Notes: generated by a model from the sequence alone, not told the origin. A stretch of 64,000 nucleotides of DNA from Roseococcus microcysteis (GCF_014764365.1 NZ_CP061718.1:1984001-2048000); one strand, 5' to 3'. Counted from the first letter of the stretch, positions 1 through 8,522 are shown. A program made the numbers and translations.

Positions 1-1
1 G

Positions 2-415
2 ACCATCACGCATCTGGGGCCGTCCGGCGCGGGGCAGATCTGCAAATCGGCCAACCAGCTCATCATCTGCGCGACGCTCACGGCGGTGAGCGAGGCGCTG
101 GCCATGGGCCGCAAGGCCGGGCTGGACCCCGAGACGATGCGCACCGCGCTGTCCGGCGGATCGGCGGACAGCTTCGTGCTGCGCAACCACGCGAAGCGCA
201 TCATCACCGGCAACTTCACCCCGGGCTTCCGGGCGGAGCTGATGCGCAAGGACATGCGACTGGCTGCCGCCGCCATCCGTGACCATGGCGTCTTCGGCCC
301 CGCCACGGCCATGGCCGCGCCCCTGCTGGAACTTCTGGTGAACCAGGGCGCGGGGAAAGAGGACCTCTCCGCGCTGGGCCGCCTGGTGGCGGAGCTTTCT
401 GGCCTGGAAGGCTAG
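2..415 (+). CDS. 3-hydroxyisobutyrate dehydrogenase-family oxidoreductase, C-terminal part
   Basis: This is the last 137 codons of a beta-hydroxyacid dehydrogenase (HIBADH/GarR/GlxR family); the N-terminal Rossmann domain lies outside the window. The fragment begins at the family's catalytic segment GAGQICKSANQLI, where the lysine is the conserved general acid, and runs through the all-helical C-terminal domain. Enzymes of this family oxidise short 3-hydroxy acids or reduce tartronate semialdehyde with NAD(P). The exact substrate cannot be read from this half. It lies 46 bp upstream of an acyl-CoA ligase on the same strand, so the two probably share a transcript and act in short-chain acid catabolism. 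Confidence 0.85.
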   Translation, partial: TITHLGPSGAGQICKSANQLIICATLTAVSEALAMGRKAGLDPETMRTALSGGSADSFVLRNHAKRIITGNFTPGFRAELMRKDMRLAAAAIRDHGVFGPATAMAAPLLELLVNQGAGKEDLSALGRLVAELSGLEG

Positions 416-461
416 GCGGAATTCCCGCTACCCTCGGGGAAAATCCCCGAGGGAAACATCC

Positions 462-2144
462 ATGACCACCACGGCATTCCGCGCGGCGCGGGACCTGCTG
501 CTCGGCCATCGCGGCGACTATGCCGCCGCGCGGCGGGAGTTCCGCTGGCCGAAGCTGGACCATTTCAACTGGGCGCTGGACTGGTTCGACGCGGAGCTCG
601 CACGCGGCTCGCTCGGCAATTCCACCGCGCTGCGCATCGCGGGCGCGGGCGAGGCGACGCTGAGCTTCGCGGAGCTTTCGGCGGAATCCTCGCGGCTGGC
701 GAATGGGCTGCGCGAAGCCGGCGTGAAGCGGGGTGATCGCATCCTGCTCATGCTCGGCAACACCGTGCCGCTGTGGGAGACCATGCTGGCCGCGATGAAG
801 CTGGGCGCCGTGGTGGTGCCGGCGACCACGCTGCTGACACCCGCGGACCTCGCCGACCGCTTCGCGCGTGGGCGCGTGCGGCATGTGGTGACGGGCAGCG
901 CGGATGCGGCGAAGTTCGAGGGGCTGGACAGGTCCGTGACGCGCATCGCGGTGGGCGGCGCGCCGGGCTGGATGGAATATGACGCGCTGAAGGACCCATC
1001 CGCGCAGTTCACGCCCGAGGGCGTCACGCGCGCGACGGACCCGCTGCTGCTCTACTTCACCTCCGGCACCACGGCGAAGCCCAAGCTCGTGCTGCACGAC
1101 CAGCAATCCTACCCCGTAGGGCACCTGGTCACGATGTACTGGCTGGGGCTGCAACCGGGCGACATGCATTTGAACATCTCCTCGCCGGGCTGGGCGAAGC
1201 ACGCCTGGTCCTGCTTCTTCGCGCCCTGGAATGCGGGGGCCGGCGTCTTCGTGAACAACCAGCCGCGCTTCGACGCGCGCAACACGCTGGAGGTGCTGGC
1301 GCGCGAGGGCGTGGACAGTTTCTGCGCGCCGCCCACCGTCTGGCGCATGCTGGTGCAGCAGGACATGGGGCCCTTCCGCGGCCAGCTGCGCGAGCTGTGT
1401 TCCGCCGGCGAACCGCTGAACCCGGAGGTGATCGAGCATGTGCGCCGTGTCTGGGGCATGACCATCCGCGAGGGTTATGGCCAGACCGAGACCACCTTGC
1501 AGATCGGCTACTTCCCGGGCCAGGAGGTGAAGCCCGGCAGCATGGGCGTGCCCGCGCCGGGCTACAGCATCAAGCTGCTGGCGCCCGACGACACGGAGGT
1601 GGAGGAAGGCGAGATCGCGCTGATGCTGGACGAGCCGCCGCTCGGCCTCATGCGCGGCTACCAGCAGGAGGATGGCACCTCCGCGCCGCTGGGTGACATT
1701 GCCTACCGCACCGGCGACGTGGCGACGCGCGACGCCGAAGGCCACTTCACCTATGTCGGCCGCGCCGATGACGTGTTCAAGGCGTCCGACTACCGCATCT
1801 CGCCCTTCGAGCTGGAGAGCGTGCTGGTCGAGCACGAGGCCGTGGCGGAAGCGGCCGTGGTGCCGGCGCCGGACGCGGTGCGCCTGGCCGTGCCCAAGGC
1901 CTTCGTGGTGCTGGTGGAGGGCGTGGAGCCGGAGCGCGAGGTGCTGCTCTCCATCTTCCGCCACCTGCGCGCACGCCTCGCCCCCTACAAGCGCATCCGC
2001 CGCATCGAGGTGGCGGAACTGCCCAAGACCATCTCGGGCAAGATCCGCCGCGTGGAGCTGCGCCAGGCGGAGGAGCGGCATTTCCGGGCGGGCACGCGCG
2101 CGGAGGGCGAGATGCGCGAGGAGGACTTCCCGGAGCTGGCATGA
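462..2144 (+). CDS. AMP-dependent acyl-CoA synthetase (ACSM/acetyl-CoA synthetase-like)
   Basis: A 560-aa adenylate-forming enzyme that would activate a carboxylic acid to its acyl-CoA through an acyl-AMP. All core motifs are present in order: the phosphate-binding loop YFTSGTTAKPK near residue 200, GYGQTE, YRTGD, the hinge GRADDVFKASDYRISP and the catalytic-lysine segment PKTISGKIRR near the C-terminus. Length and motif spelling resemble the medium-chain/benzoate-type ACSM group more than long-chain FadD. The ATG follows a gaggga-like ribosome site. It follows the HIBADH-family gene closely, and a hairpin follows its stop. The acid substrate is unknown. Confidence 0.9.
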   Translation: MTTTAFRAARDLLLGHRGDYAAARREFRWPKLDHFNWALDWFDAELARGSLGNSTALRIAGAGEATLSFAELSAESSRLANGLREAGVKRGDRILLMLGNTVPLWETMLAAMKLGAVVVPATTLLTPADLADRFARGRVRHVVTGSADAAKFEGLDRSVTRIAVGGAPGWMEYDALKDPSAQFTPEGVTRATDPLLLYFTSGTTAKPKLVLHDQQSYPVGHLVTMYWLGLQPGDMHLNISSPGWAKHAWSCFFAPWNAGAGVFVNNQPRFDARNTLEVLAREGVDSFCAPPTVWRMLVQQDMGPFRGQLRELCSAGEPLNPEVIEHVRRVWGMTIREGYGQTETTLQIGYFPGQEVKPGSMGVPAPGYSIKLLAPDDTEVEEGEIALMLDEPPLGLMRGYQQEDGTSAPLGDIAYRTGDVATRDAEGHFTYVGRADDVFKASDYRISPFELESVLVEHEAVAEAAVVPAPDAVRLAVPKAFVVLVEGVEPEREVLLSIFRHLRARLAPYKRIRRIEVAELPKTISGKIRRVELRQAEERHFRAGTRAEGEMREEDFPELA

Positions 2145-2162
2145 CGGCGGGCGAACCCGCCG
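2145..2162. terminator. Hairpin between convergent genes
   Basis: Arms CGGCGGG and CCCGCCG flank a 4-nt loop CGAA in the 33-bp gap between the converging acyl-CoA ligase and Bug receptor genes. It has no T tract, so it may end or stabilise transcripts from both sides rather than act as a classical intrinsic terminator. Confidence 0.4.
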
Positions 2163-2177
2163 CCTTGGCGGGACGCG

Positions 2178-3146
2178 CTACCCTTCCAGCCGGATGTTGT
2201 TCTCCCGCACCACCCGCGCCCAGCGTTCCATCTCGCTCACCATGAAGTCCGCGAAGGGCTCGCCGCTGGTGGCCAGCACGTCCATGCCCAGCGCCTCCAC
2301 GCGCGACTTGATCTCGGGCTCGGCCAGGATGGTGGTGAGTTCCCGCGCCATGCGGGACTGGATCTCGCGCGGCACGCCGGAGGGTGCATAGACGCCCCAC
2401 CAGGTGGGGGCCTCGAAATCCGCGAAGCCGAGTTCGTGGAAGCTCGGCACGCCGGGCAGGTCGCGCCAGGCGTCGCGCGTGGTCACGCCGAAGCCCTTCA
2501 GCGCCCCGCTGCGGACATGCGGCCCGCCCACCGGCGCGTTGGTGACAAACAGCGGCACATGGCCGGCCAGCGCATCGGCCAGCGCGGGCGCGCCGCCGCG
2601 ATAGGGCACATGCGTCAGTTCCACGCCCGCCAGGTTGCACAGCTGCACCATGGCCACATGCATCAGCGTGCCGATGCCGGCGGTGGCGTAGTTGATGCTG
2701 CCGCGCGGGGCGGCGCGCGCGGCCTCGACCAGCTGCGGGAAGCCGGCCCAGGGGCTGGAGGGGTGCGACGTCACCACCAGCGGCCCGCGCCCCACCAGCA
2801 TCACCGGCGCGAAGTCCCGCCGCGTGTCATAGGGCAGGCGCATCACCGAAGGCAGGATGACATGGCTGTCCACCGCCACCAGCCAGGTGTGGCCGTCGGG
2901 GGCCGCGCGCGCGGCCTCGGCCGCACCCACCGAGCCGGTGGCGCCGGCGCGGTTCTCGATGGTGACGGGCTGGCCCAGCACCGCCTGCAGCCGCGGCTGC
3001 AGCACGCGGGCCAGGATGTCCACCGAGCCGCCCGGCGGCCAGCCCACCACCAGGCGCACGGGCCGGTTGGGCCAGGCCTGCGCGCGGGCGACATGCGGGG
3101 TGGCCAGCGCGAGCGGCAGCCCGGCCAGAAGTGAGCGACGTTCCAT
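2178..3146 (-). CDS. Bug-family tripartite tricarboxylate transporter substrate-binding protein
   Basis: A periplasmic solute receptor of the Bug/TctC family, 322 aa. It starts MERRSLLAGLPLALATPHVARAQ, an export signal with a twin-arginine-like RR and an ARAQ cleavage site. The family signature WPNRPVRLVVGWPPGGSVD follows, then the conserved ENRAGATGSVG and VPYRGGAPALADALAG blocks. A longer frame runs upstream, but the chosen ATG at 3146 has a good site (gaggagg) and begins exactly at the signal peptide. No TctA/TctB membrane genes are nearby, which is usual for Bug receptors in this group. The ligand, probably an organic acid, is not determinable. Confidence 0.9.
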   Translation of the reverse strand: MERRSLLAGLPLALATPHVARAQAWPNRPVRLVVGWPPGGSVDILARVLQPRLQAVLGQPVTIENRAGATGSVGAAEAARAAPDGHTWLVAVDSHVILPSVMRLPYDTRRDFAPVMLVGRGPLVVTSHPSSPWAGFPQLVEAARAAPRGSINYATAGIGTLMHVAMVQLCNLAGVELTHVPYRGGAPALADALAGHVPLFVTNAPVGGPHVRSGALKGFGVTTRDAWRDLPGVPSFHELGFADFEAPTWWGVYAPSGVPREIQSRMARELTTILAEPEIKSRVEALGMDVLATSGEPFADFMVSEMERWARVVRENNIRLEG

Positions 3147-3200
3147 CGCGTTTCCTCCTCGGGCCTTGTGTGTGACGGGGCGCGCCGGCCCTTCGCGCCA

Positions 3201-3240
3201 CCCCCTGAGGGGGAGCTTGGGCGCATCCGGCCTCAGGGGG
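3201..3240. terminator. Strong hairpin at the end of the XRE regulator gene
   Basis: Perfect 10-bp arms CCCCCTGAGG and CCTCAGGGGG flank a 20-nt loop. The right arm contains the stop codon of the XRE regulator gene, which reads leftward. There is no T run. It lies between that gene and the next minus-strand gene, the Bug receptor, so it may partly insulate the two. Confidence 0.4.
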
Positions 3241-4015
3241 CAAGCGCGCGCAGCCGGGCGGCGCTTTCGGGGTCGGCCGGGTAGAAGGTCTCGATGGCGA
3301 GTTCGGAGAGCGTCACCTCCATCGCCGCGCCGAAGACGGTGGTGGTCGCGATCAACGCGACGGGGCCGGCCGCCGTATCCAGCGTCATCGGCACCACCAG
3401 CCCGCCCAGGCCCGGCACGGGGCGCGGCACCTCCGCGCGCGGCGGCGGCGATGGCAGCGCCGAGAGTTCCGCCAGCAGCGCGGCCAGGCCGGCATCCGCG
3501 CTCATCTCCACTTGGCGGCGCAGGCGGTCGAGGATGTGGTGGCGCCATTCGGCGAAGTTGTGGATGCGCGAAGCGAGCCCGCGCGGGTCGAGGCTCAGGC
3601 GCAGCACGTTCACTGGCGGCGTGACCTCGATGCCTGCCAGCAGCGGCGCCACCGCGCCATTGGCGGCCACCATGTTCCAGTGCCGGTCCACGGCCAGCGC
3701 CGGGTGGGGCATGTGCGCGGCCAGGATCGCCTCCACCGCCGCGCGGGCGGCGGCCATGGAGGGTTCGGTCAGCGGTTGTTCCACGAAGCTGGGCGCGTAG
3801 CCGGCGGCCAGCAGCAGGGCGTTGCGCTCGCGCAGCGGCACCTCCAGCTGGTCGGCGAGGCGCAGCACCATCTCGCGGCTGGGGGCGGCGCGGCCGGATT
3901 CCACATAGCTCAGGTGGCGCTGCGAAATCTCGGCATCCAGCGCCAGGTCGAGCTGGCTGCGGCGGCGGCGCTGGCGCCAGCCGCGAAGCAGGGCACCGAT
4001 GGGGGGCTGGGTCAT
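3233..4015 (-). CDS. XRE-family transcriptional regulator with MmyB-like ligand domain
   Basis: A 260-aa regulator. Residues about 5-60 form a lambda-repressor-type helix-turn-helix (LLRGWRQRRRRSQLDLAL, then ISQRHLSYVESGRAAPS). Residues about 100-255 match the MmyB-like, PAS-related ligand-binding domain, recognisable from LAVDRHWNMVAANGAV and from RIHNFAEWRHHILDRL. Members usually repress an adjacent divergent gene and respond to a small, often fatty, ligand. Here the divergent neighbour is a small membrane protein gene starting 110 bp away, and a perfect inverted repeat lies between them. Regulation of that neighbour and of itself is inferred. Confidence 0.9.
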   Translation of the reverse strand: MTQPPIGALLRGWRQRRRRSQLDLALDAEISQRHLSYVESGRAAPSREMVLRLADQLEVPLRERNALLLAAGYAPSFVEQPLTEPSMAAARAAVEAILAAHMPHPALAVDRHWNMVAANGAVAPLLAGIEVTPPVNVLRLSLDPRGLASRIHNFAEWRHHILDRLRRQVEMSADAGLAALLAELSALPSPPPRAEVPRPVPGLGGLVVPMTLDTAAGPVALIATTTVFGAAMEVTLSELAIETFYPADPESAARLRALAP

Positions 4016-4047
4016 GGCGCGACGCTAGCGCGGGCGGGTGCGGCGGC

Positions 4048-4070
4048 GCGATGACCTCCGACGTCATCGC
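4048..4070. promoter_or_regulatory. Candidate operator for the XRE regulator
   Basis: A perfect dyad: arms GCGATGAC (4048-4055) and GTCATCGC (4063-4070) around a 7-bp spacer. It lies 33 bp before the regulator start and 56 bp before the divergent membrane-protein start. The size and central position fit a dimeric HTH repressor site controlling both directions. An ATG inside the left arm is in frame with the membrane protein gene but is unlikely to be a start for this reason. Confidence 0.6.
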
Positions 4071-4125
4071 TTTCCCGCGCCGAGGCCGCAAAGGATGCCC
4101 CATCGCAACCCGATGGAGGCTTGAG

Positions 4126-4539
4126 ATGCACACCACCCCCACACTTCGCTTCTGGATGCTGGCCGATGCGGCGGCCAGCGGGGCCACCGGCCTGCTGCTG
4201 GTGCTGGCGGCCGGCGCGCTGGCGCCCTGGCTCGGCCTGCCCGAGACGCTGTTGCGCGTGGCCGGCGCGCTGTTCCTGCCCTGGGCCGCGCTGGTGGCCT
4301 GGGTGGGGCTGCGGGCCGTGAACCCGCCCCGGCTGGTCGGCGCCATCGTGGCGCTGAACCTGGTCTATGTGCTGGATTGCGTGCTGTTCGCCGCGGTGGC
4401 GCGGCCCTGGTTCGGGGTGGCGCCGACCGGGCTCGGCCTCGCCTTCCTGCTGGCCCAGGCCGCGGCCGTGCTGGCGTTCAGCCTCGGGCAATGGGCCGGG
4501 ATGCGGCAGGGGCGCGGCGGGCTGGCTACTTCGCCTTGA
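4126..4539 (+). CDS. Small four-helix membrane protein of unknown function
   Basis: A 137-aa protein with about four hydrophobic helices, for example ASGATGLLLVLAAGALAPWL and LVGAIVALNLVYVLDCVLF. No family signature is recognised. I chose the ATG at 4126 because it follows GGAGG at good spacing; an upstream in-frame ATG lies inside the operator. It diverges from the MmyB-type regulator and is its most likely target. Its end overlaps the converging SnoaL-like gene by 14 bp. Confidence 0.72.
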   Translation: MHTTPTLRFWMLADAAASGATGLLLVLAAGALAPWLGLPETLLRVAGALFLPWAALVAWVGLRAVNPPRLVGAIVALNLVYVLDCVLFAAVARPWFGVAPTGLGLAFLLAQAAAVLAFSLGQWAGMRQGRGGLATSP

Positions 4540-4999
4540 TCGCCCGCTTCGCATGGCTGTCGGGCGGCACGCCCTTGGCCAGCGACATGTGGCTGTGCAC
4601 GGCCAGCCACTTCTCCCCCTCGCCCGGGTTCGGCACCAGGATCAGCGTGGTCCGCCCCGGGCGGTCGAATGGCGTGCCGTCCGGCGCGTAGCCGGTGGAG
4701 GTGAAGGGGGCGATGGCCACCGCCATGCTCCCATCCGCGCTGGCCAGCACCCGCGCCGCCTCGGGCGGGAAGCGGAAATCGCTGGTGCGGGGCCAGACGC
4801 TGTCCCATTGCCGGTCCCGGAAGCTCTCCAGCCCCTCCACCAGCGCCTGCACCGTGCCGAAGGCGATGATGCGCGGGTGCCAGAAGGGGTAGGCCGATTT
4901 GTAGTCCACCTCGCGCACGCAGGCGGCGAAGCGGTCCAGCCAGTCCAGGATGGCGTCGCGGATGGCGGGCGGCGCGTCGGGCAGCGGGGGCGGCTGCAT
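4526..4999 (-). CDS. SnoaL-like/NTF2-fold protein
   Basis: A 157-aa soluble protein with the small alpha+beta cone fold of the SnoaL/DUF4440 type. It starts with a helix (IRDAILDWLDRFAACVREVD), then YPFWHPRIIAFGT, and ends with strands (MAVAIAPFTSTGY, KWLAVHSHMS). Such proteins bind or isomerise small hydrophobic ligands, but many are non-enzymatic; the function here is unknown. It is the last gene of a three-gene minus-strand operon. Its ATG overlaps the preceding stop in a TGATG junction, so it is translationally coupled to the secreted protein upstream. Confidence 0.8.
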   Translation of the reverse strand: MQPPPLPDAPPAIRDAILDWLDRFAACVREVDYKSAYPFWHPRIIAFGTVQALVEGLESFRDRQWDSVWPRTSDFRFPPEAARVLASADGSMAVAIAPFTSTGYAPDGTPFDRPGRTTLILVPNPGEGEKWLAVHSHMSLAKGVPPDSHAKRAIKAK

Positions 5000-5397
5000 C
5001 AGCGGGCCGCGCCCTGGCCGAGCAGCGACAGCGCCGCCCCGATCTCGCGCAGCGCCTGGGCATTGTCATGGTCCCGCACGGCCGCGCGGGCGGCGGCGAC
5101 GTGGCGGGCGGTGCCGGAGAGCGTCGCGGCACCGCCGGCCACCGGCAGGGCCTCGCCCGTCAGCAGCCGGGTCTCGGCGCGCTCCAGCCATTCCTGGGCG
5201 GCGGCGTCACGGCCGGCGCGCAGCGCGGCCTCGGCGGCGCGGAGCTGGGCGGGCGCGGATTCGGCCAGCAGCCGGGCGCGCTGCTGCTGCACGTCCCGGA
5301 TGGCCTGGGCCTGGGCCTGGCTGTCGCCATGATGGGCGAGGGCCGCGCCCGGCGTGGCCAGGGTGAGGGCGGCGAAAAGGGCCGGCAGACGCATCAT
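4999..5397 (-). CDS. Small secreted alanine-rich helical protein
   Basis: A 132-aa protein starting MMRLPALFAALTLATPGAALAHHG, a clear Sec signal peptide cleaved near ALA. The mature part is almost entirely charged or alanine-rich helix with Q/E/R-rich stretches, suggesting a periplasmic helical bundle. No known family is recognised. Its start overlaps the stop of the PfkB kinase gene as ATGA, and its stop overlaps the next start, which makes it the middle gene of a tightly coupled operon. I rejected a longer frame that would place the signal peptide internally. Confidence 0.75.
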   Translation of the reverse strand: MMRLPALFAALTLATPGAALAHHGDSQAQAQAIRDVQQQRARLLAESAPAQLRAAEAALRAGRDAAAQEWLERAETRLLTGEALPVAGGAATLSGTARHVAAARAAVRDHDNAQALREIGAALSLLGQGAAR

Positions 5398-6371
5398 GCG
5401 ACAAGCTCCTTCAGGTCGGCCTGCGGGCGGGCGCCGTAATGGCTGATCACCTCGGCCGCCGCGATGCTCCCCCAGCGGCCGCATTCGGGCAAGGGCAGGC
5501 CGCGGGTCAGCGCCGCCAGGAAGCCCGCCGCATAGGCGTCGCCGGCACCCGTGGTGTCCACCACCTTGGTGGGCTGGGCGGCGACGACATGGCGCTCACC
5601 GCCCGCCAGGATCACGCTGCCATGCTCGCTGCGGGTGAGCGCCGCGATCTTGACCTCGCGCGCGACCTGGGCGGCGGCGGTCTCGAAATCCTCGGTTTCG
5701 TAGAGGGAGAGGATCTCGGCCTCGTTGGCGAAGAGGATGTCCGTCTCGTTCTTCACGAAATCGCGGAAGGCGGCGCGGTGGCGGCCGACGCAGAAGGGGT
5801 CGCTCAGCGTCAGCGCCACCTGGCGCCCGGCGGCGTGGGCGGCGCGGGCGGCGGCGCGGAAGGCGGCCTGGGCCTCCGGCGGGTCGAAGAGGTAGCCCTC
5901 CAGATAGACCACCTGGGCGCGGGCCACCTCGGCGGCGTCCACATCGCCGGGGCCGAAGGTGACGCAGGCGCCGAGATAGGTGTTCATGGTGCGCTGCCCG
6001 TCGGGCGTGACCAGGATCAGGCAGCGGGCGGTGGGGGCGCCGCCCTTCAGCGGCGCGGTCGGGAAATGCACGCCGGTGGCGCGGATGTCATGCGCGAAGA
6101 CCGCGCCCAGCTGGTCATCGGCCACCTTGCCGAGGAAGCCCACCCGGGCCCCCAGGGCGGCCGCGACGGCGCAGGTGTTGCCGGCCGAGCCGCCCGAGCT
6201 TTCCACGCCGGGCGGCATGGCGGCGTAGAGCGCCTCCGCCTCCTCGGTGGAAATCAGCTGCATGCCGCCCTTGTTCAGCTTGCGCGCCGCCAGGAAGGCG
6301 TCGTCGGAGGGGGCGAGCACATCCACGATGGCATTGCCGATGCCGAGGATGTCGAGGCTGGGTGCGGTCAT
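5394..6371 (-). CDS. PfkB-family sugar/adenosine kinase
   Basis: A 325-aa ribokinase-family kinase. The N-terminus MTAPSLDILGIGNAIVDVLA and the substrate segment GGSAGNTCAVAAALG resemble the adenosine kinase branch. The C-terminal signature DTTGAGDAYAAGFLA holds the catalytic aspartate and the anion hole. It would phosphorylate the 5'-OH of adenosine, or a related sugar, with ATP. I chose the ATG at 6371 because it begins the conserved first strand. It heads a three-gene operon and diverges from the bactofilin gene. The substrate is a family-based guess. Confidence 0.87.
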   Translation of the reverse strand: MTAPSLDILGIGNAIVDVLAPSDDAFLAARKLNKGGMQLISTEEAEALYAAMPPGVESSGGSAGNTCAVAAALGARVGFLGKVADDQLGAVFAHDIRATGVHFPTAPLKGGAPTARCLILVTPDGQRTMNTYLGACVTFGPGDVDAAEVARAQVVYLEGYLFDPPEAQAAFRAAARAAHAAGRQVALTLSDPFCVGRHRAAFRDFVKNETDILFANEAEILSLYETEDFETAAAQVAREVKIAALTRSEHGSVILAGGERHVVAAQPTKVVDTTGAGDAYAAGFLAALTRGLPLPECGRWGSIAAAEVISHYGARPQADLKELVA

Positions 6372-6529
6372 GCGGGGGCCTGTGCCGGAATATGGAGGGG
6401 TTCCGGTTACGCCAGATCGCGCTGAATGCAAATCAGCGAAGGAATCTTCGGGGGGCGGCGTTGCCGCCTGGGACCTGGACGCTATAACGCCCGCTTCGCC
6501 GCCCGCCCATGAAGCAAGGAGCGCCGCAC

Positions 6530-7087
6530 ATGTCCATCTTCGGTCGCAAGAAGGATGACGCGCCGGATGCGCCGTCCACGGGGGATTCCATGAACACGAC
6601 ACCGAATCGCGACCAGGACCTGGCCGTTCCCACCTATCGCCAGGCGCCCTCGGCCAATGCGCCGGTGGGCATGCCGCCCAAGCCCGCCACGCCCGTCCAG
6701 GCCCCGCGCCCGGGCGCGCCGCCGGCCACGGCCCAGTCCCCCCGCCCGCAGGGCGCCGGTGAACGCCGCACGCTGGTCGTCGGCCGCGGCATCAGCCTGC
6801 AGGGCACCGTGAGCGACGCCGAGCGCCTGGTGGTCGAGGGCACGGTGGAAAGCCAGATGATCCAGGCCGCCGAGCTGGCCATCGGCCCCACCGGCGTCTT
6901 CCGCGGGGAGGTCCAGGTCGAGGATGCCGAGATCGCGGGCCTGTTCGACGGCAACATCACCGTGCGCGGCAGCCTCGTCATCCGCGCCACCGGCAAGGTG
7001 AAGGGCACCGCCCGCTACCGGAAGCTCTCGGTGGAGGAAGGCGGCGCGCTGATGGGCAGCATGGAAATGCTGCCGAGCGAAGGCTGA
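6530..7087 (+). CDS. Bactofilin
   Basis: A 185-aa polymer-forming cytoskeletal protein. After a proline- and alanine-rich disordered arm of about 85 residues comes the bactofilin beta-helix core: LVVGRGISLQGTVSDAERLVVEG, then repeats ending GVFRGEVQVEDAEIAGLFDGN and GKVKGTARYRKLSVEEGG. Bactofilins self-assemble without nucleotide into filaments that position cell-wall enzymes or chromosome elements. The ATG at 6530 follows AAGGAG at good spacing; an in-frame ATG seven codons earlier has no such site. It diverges from the kinase operon. Confidence 0.86.
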   Translation: MSIFGRKKDDAPDAPSTGDSMNTTPNRDQDLAVPTYRQAPSANAPVGMPPKPATPVQAPRPGAPPATAQSPRPQGAGERRTLVVGRGISLQGTVSDAERLVVEGTVESQMIQAAELAIGPTGVFRGEVQVEDAEIAGLFDGNITVRGSLVIRATGKVKGTARYRKLSVEEGGALMGSMEMLPSEG

Positions 7088-7113
7088 ACCCGACCCGGCC
7101 CGCGCTGGGGCTG

Positions 7114-7539
7114 GTGGCGGCGCTGCCGCTGCTGGCCGCCTGCGTGGCCGATTCGTCGCGCGAGGATGCGGCGGCCCAGGCGCTGCTGGACAGCCAGCGG
7201 GCCTCGCTGGCCGCGCTCGGGCAGCCCATGTCCTCGACCACGGCACCCGCCGCCGCCCCGCGCGGCCCGGGCGCCGTGCAGGAATTGCTGGGCGCCGCGC
7301 CCGCCACCGTCATCGGCCGACTCGGCGCGCCGCGACTGCGCCGGCGCGAGGGCGATGCGGAGGTCTGGCTCTATTCCGCCGGGGGCTGTCAGCTCGACCT
7401 GATGTTCTACACCACCCCCCAGGGCCTGCGCGTGACGCATGCCCAGGCCCGCGCCAGCGGCGTGGGCCAGCGGACCGAGGCCGCCTGCCTGCGCGATATC
7501 GCGGCCCAAGGGCAGCGCGCCGCCGCTCCCGGCTCCTGA
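7114..7539 (+). CDS. Small lipoprotein, unknown function
   Basis: The frame encodes LNPTRPALGLVAALPLLAAC followed by VADS, a lipoprotein signal with a lipobox ending at the cysteine codon at 7141. No ATG precedes it. The GTG at 7114 gives an unusually short signal, while a CTG at 7084 overlapping the bactofilin stop would give a normal one. The mature part has a conserved-looking block (GAVQELLGAAPATVIGRLG, then WLYSAGGCQLDLMFY). It resembles small SmpA/BamE-like outer-membrane lipoproteins in length only, so I assign no function. It is probably cotranscribed with the bactofilin gene. Confidence 0.68.
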   Translation: MAALPLLAACVADSSREDAAAQALLDSQRASLAALGQPMSSTTAPAAAPRGPGAVQELLGAAPATVIGRLGAPRLRRREGDAEVWLYSAGGCQLDLMFYTTPQGLRVTHAQARASGVGQRTEAACLRDIAAQGQRAAAPGS

Positions 7540-7540
7540 C

Positions 7541-8470
7541 TTGATCGCCCCGTATCTCGACGCCTTCGTGCCGGCCTTCGGGCTGCTGGCGCTGGGGGCG
7601 GTGCTGAAGCGCCGCCTGCTGCGCGATGATGCCGTGTGGGCGGGCATCGAGAAGCTGATCTTCTGGGTGCTGCTGCCCTCGCTGCTGGTGGTGGCCATCG
7701 GCTCCGTCCGGCTGGGCGAGGTGCCCATCTTTGGCATGATGGCCGCCATCTGGGCGGCGCTGGGCATCGGCACATTGGCGTCCATCTGGCTGTCGCGGCG
7801 CTTCCGCCAGCCGCACAAATCCATGACCAGCGTGCTGATGGGCGGCATCCGGTTCAACAACCTGGTGGGCTTCGCCATCGCGGGCGCCATGTTCGGCCTG
7901 CCGGGCCTCGCCTTGGGCGGGCTCGCCACGGGCATGATCGTTCCCTTCGTGCAGGTGGTGACCACGACTGCCTTCGCCCTCGGGGATGGCGGCCGGGTGC
8001 GGCCCTGGCGGCTGCTGAAGCAGCTGGCGTTGAACCCGCTGATCCTGGCCTGCGTGGTGGGCTTCCTGGTGGCGGGAATGGGGGGGCTGCCCGTGGGGGT
8101 GCGGCCGCTGATGGAGACGCTGGGCCGCGCCTCGGTGGCGCTCGGCCTACTCGCGGTGGGGGCGGCGCTGACGCTGGGCGCGCTGACCGACCGGGTGGCG
8201 CTGCAACTCTGGACCGCCGCGCTCAAGCTGGTGGCGGTGCCGGGGCTGACGCTGCTGTTCTGCATGGCGCTGGGGCTGGACCCGCTGGCCACCGCCATGG
8301 CGGTGCTGTTCATGGCGCTGCCCACGGCCTCTTCCAGCTATGTGATGGCGCGCGCCATGGGTGGCGATGCGCCGCTGATGGCGGCCATCACCTCCAGCCA
8401 GCATCTGCTCTCGGTCATCACCCTGCCGCTCTGGCTGCTGGTGGTGCAGGCGGCGATGGGCGGGCGGTAA
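7541..8470 (+). CDS. AEC-family transporter (auxin efflux carrier-like)
   Basis: A 309-aa inner-membrane protein with about ten hydrophobic helices in two repeats. Typical family segments are FGLLALGAVLKRR at the N-terminus, GGIRFNNLVGFAIAG at the first helix break, and MALPTASSSYVMARAMGGD with ITSSQHLLSVITLPLWL at the C-terminus. Members carry malate, malonate or other organic acids. The start is TTG at 7541, one base after the stop of the lipoprotein gene, suggesting coupling. The substrate is not predictable. Confidence 0.88.
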   Translation: MIAPYLDAFVPAFGLLALGAVLKRRLLRDDAVWAGIEKLIFWVLLPSLLVVAIGSVRLGEVPIFGMMAAIWAALGIGTLASIWLSRRFRQPHKSMTSVLMGGIRFNNLVGFAIAGAMFGLPGLALGGLATGMIVPFVQVVTTTAFALGDGGRVRPWRLLKQLALNPLILACVVGFLVAGMGGLPVGVRPLMETLGRASVALGLLAVGAALTLGALTDRVALQLWTAALKLVAVPGLTLLFCMALGLDPLATAMAVLFMALPTASSSYVMARAMGGDAPLMAAITSSQHLLSVITLPLWLLVVQAAMGGR

Positions 8471-8522
8471 GCATCCGTTCAGCATCCCAGGGTAAGCCTT
8501 GGCGGGATGGGAGAGGCGCAAC

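Noticed and set aside
216-2081. 621-codon open frame opposite the acyl-CoA ligase
   Set aside because: Histidine-, arginine- and glutamine-rich translation with no domain; it is the antisense shadow of a well-conserved enzyme, as expected at this base composition.
4051-4125. Upstream ATG for the small membrane protein
   Set aside because: It lies inside the candidate operator and adds a charged stretch; the ATG at 4126 has a good ribosome site.
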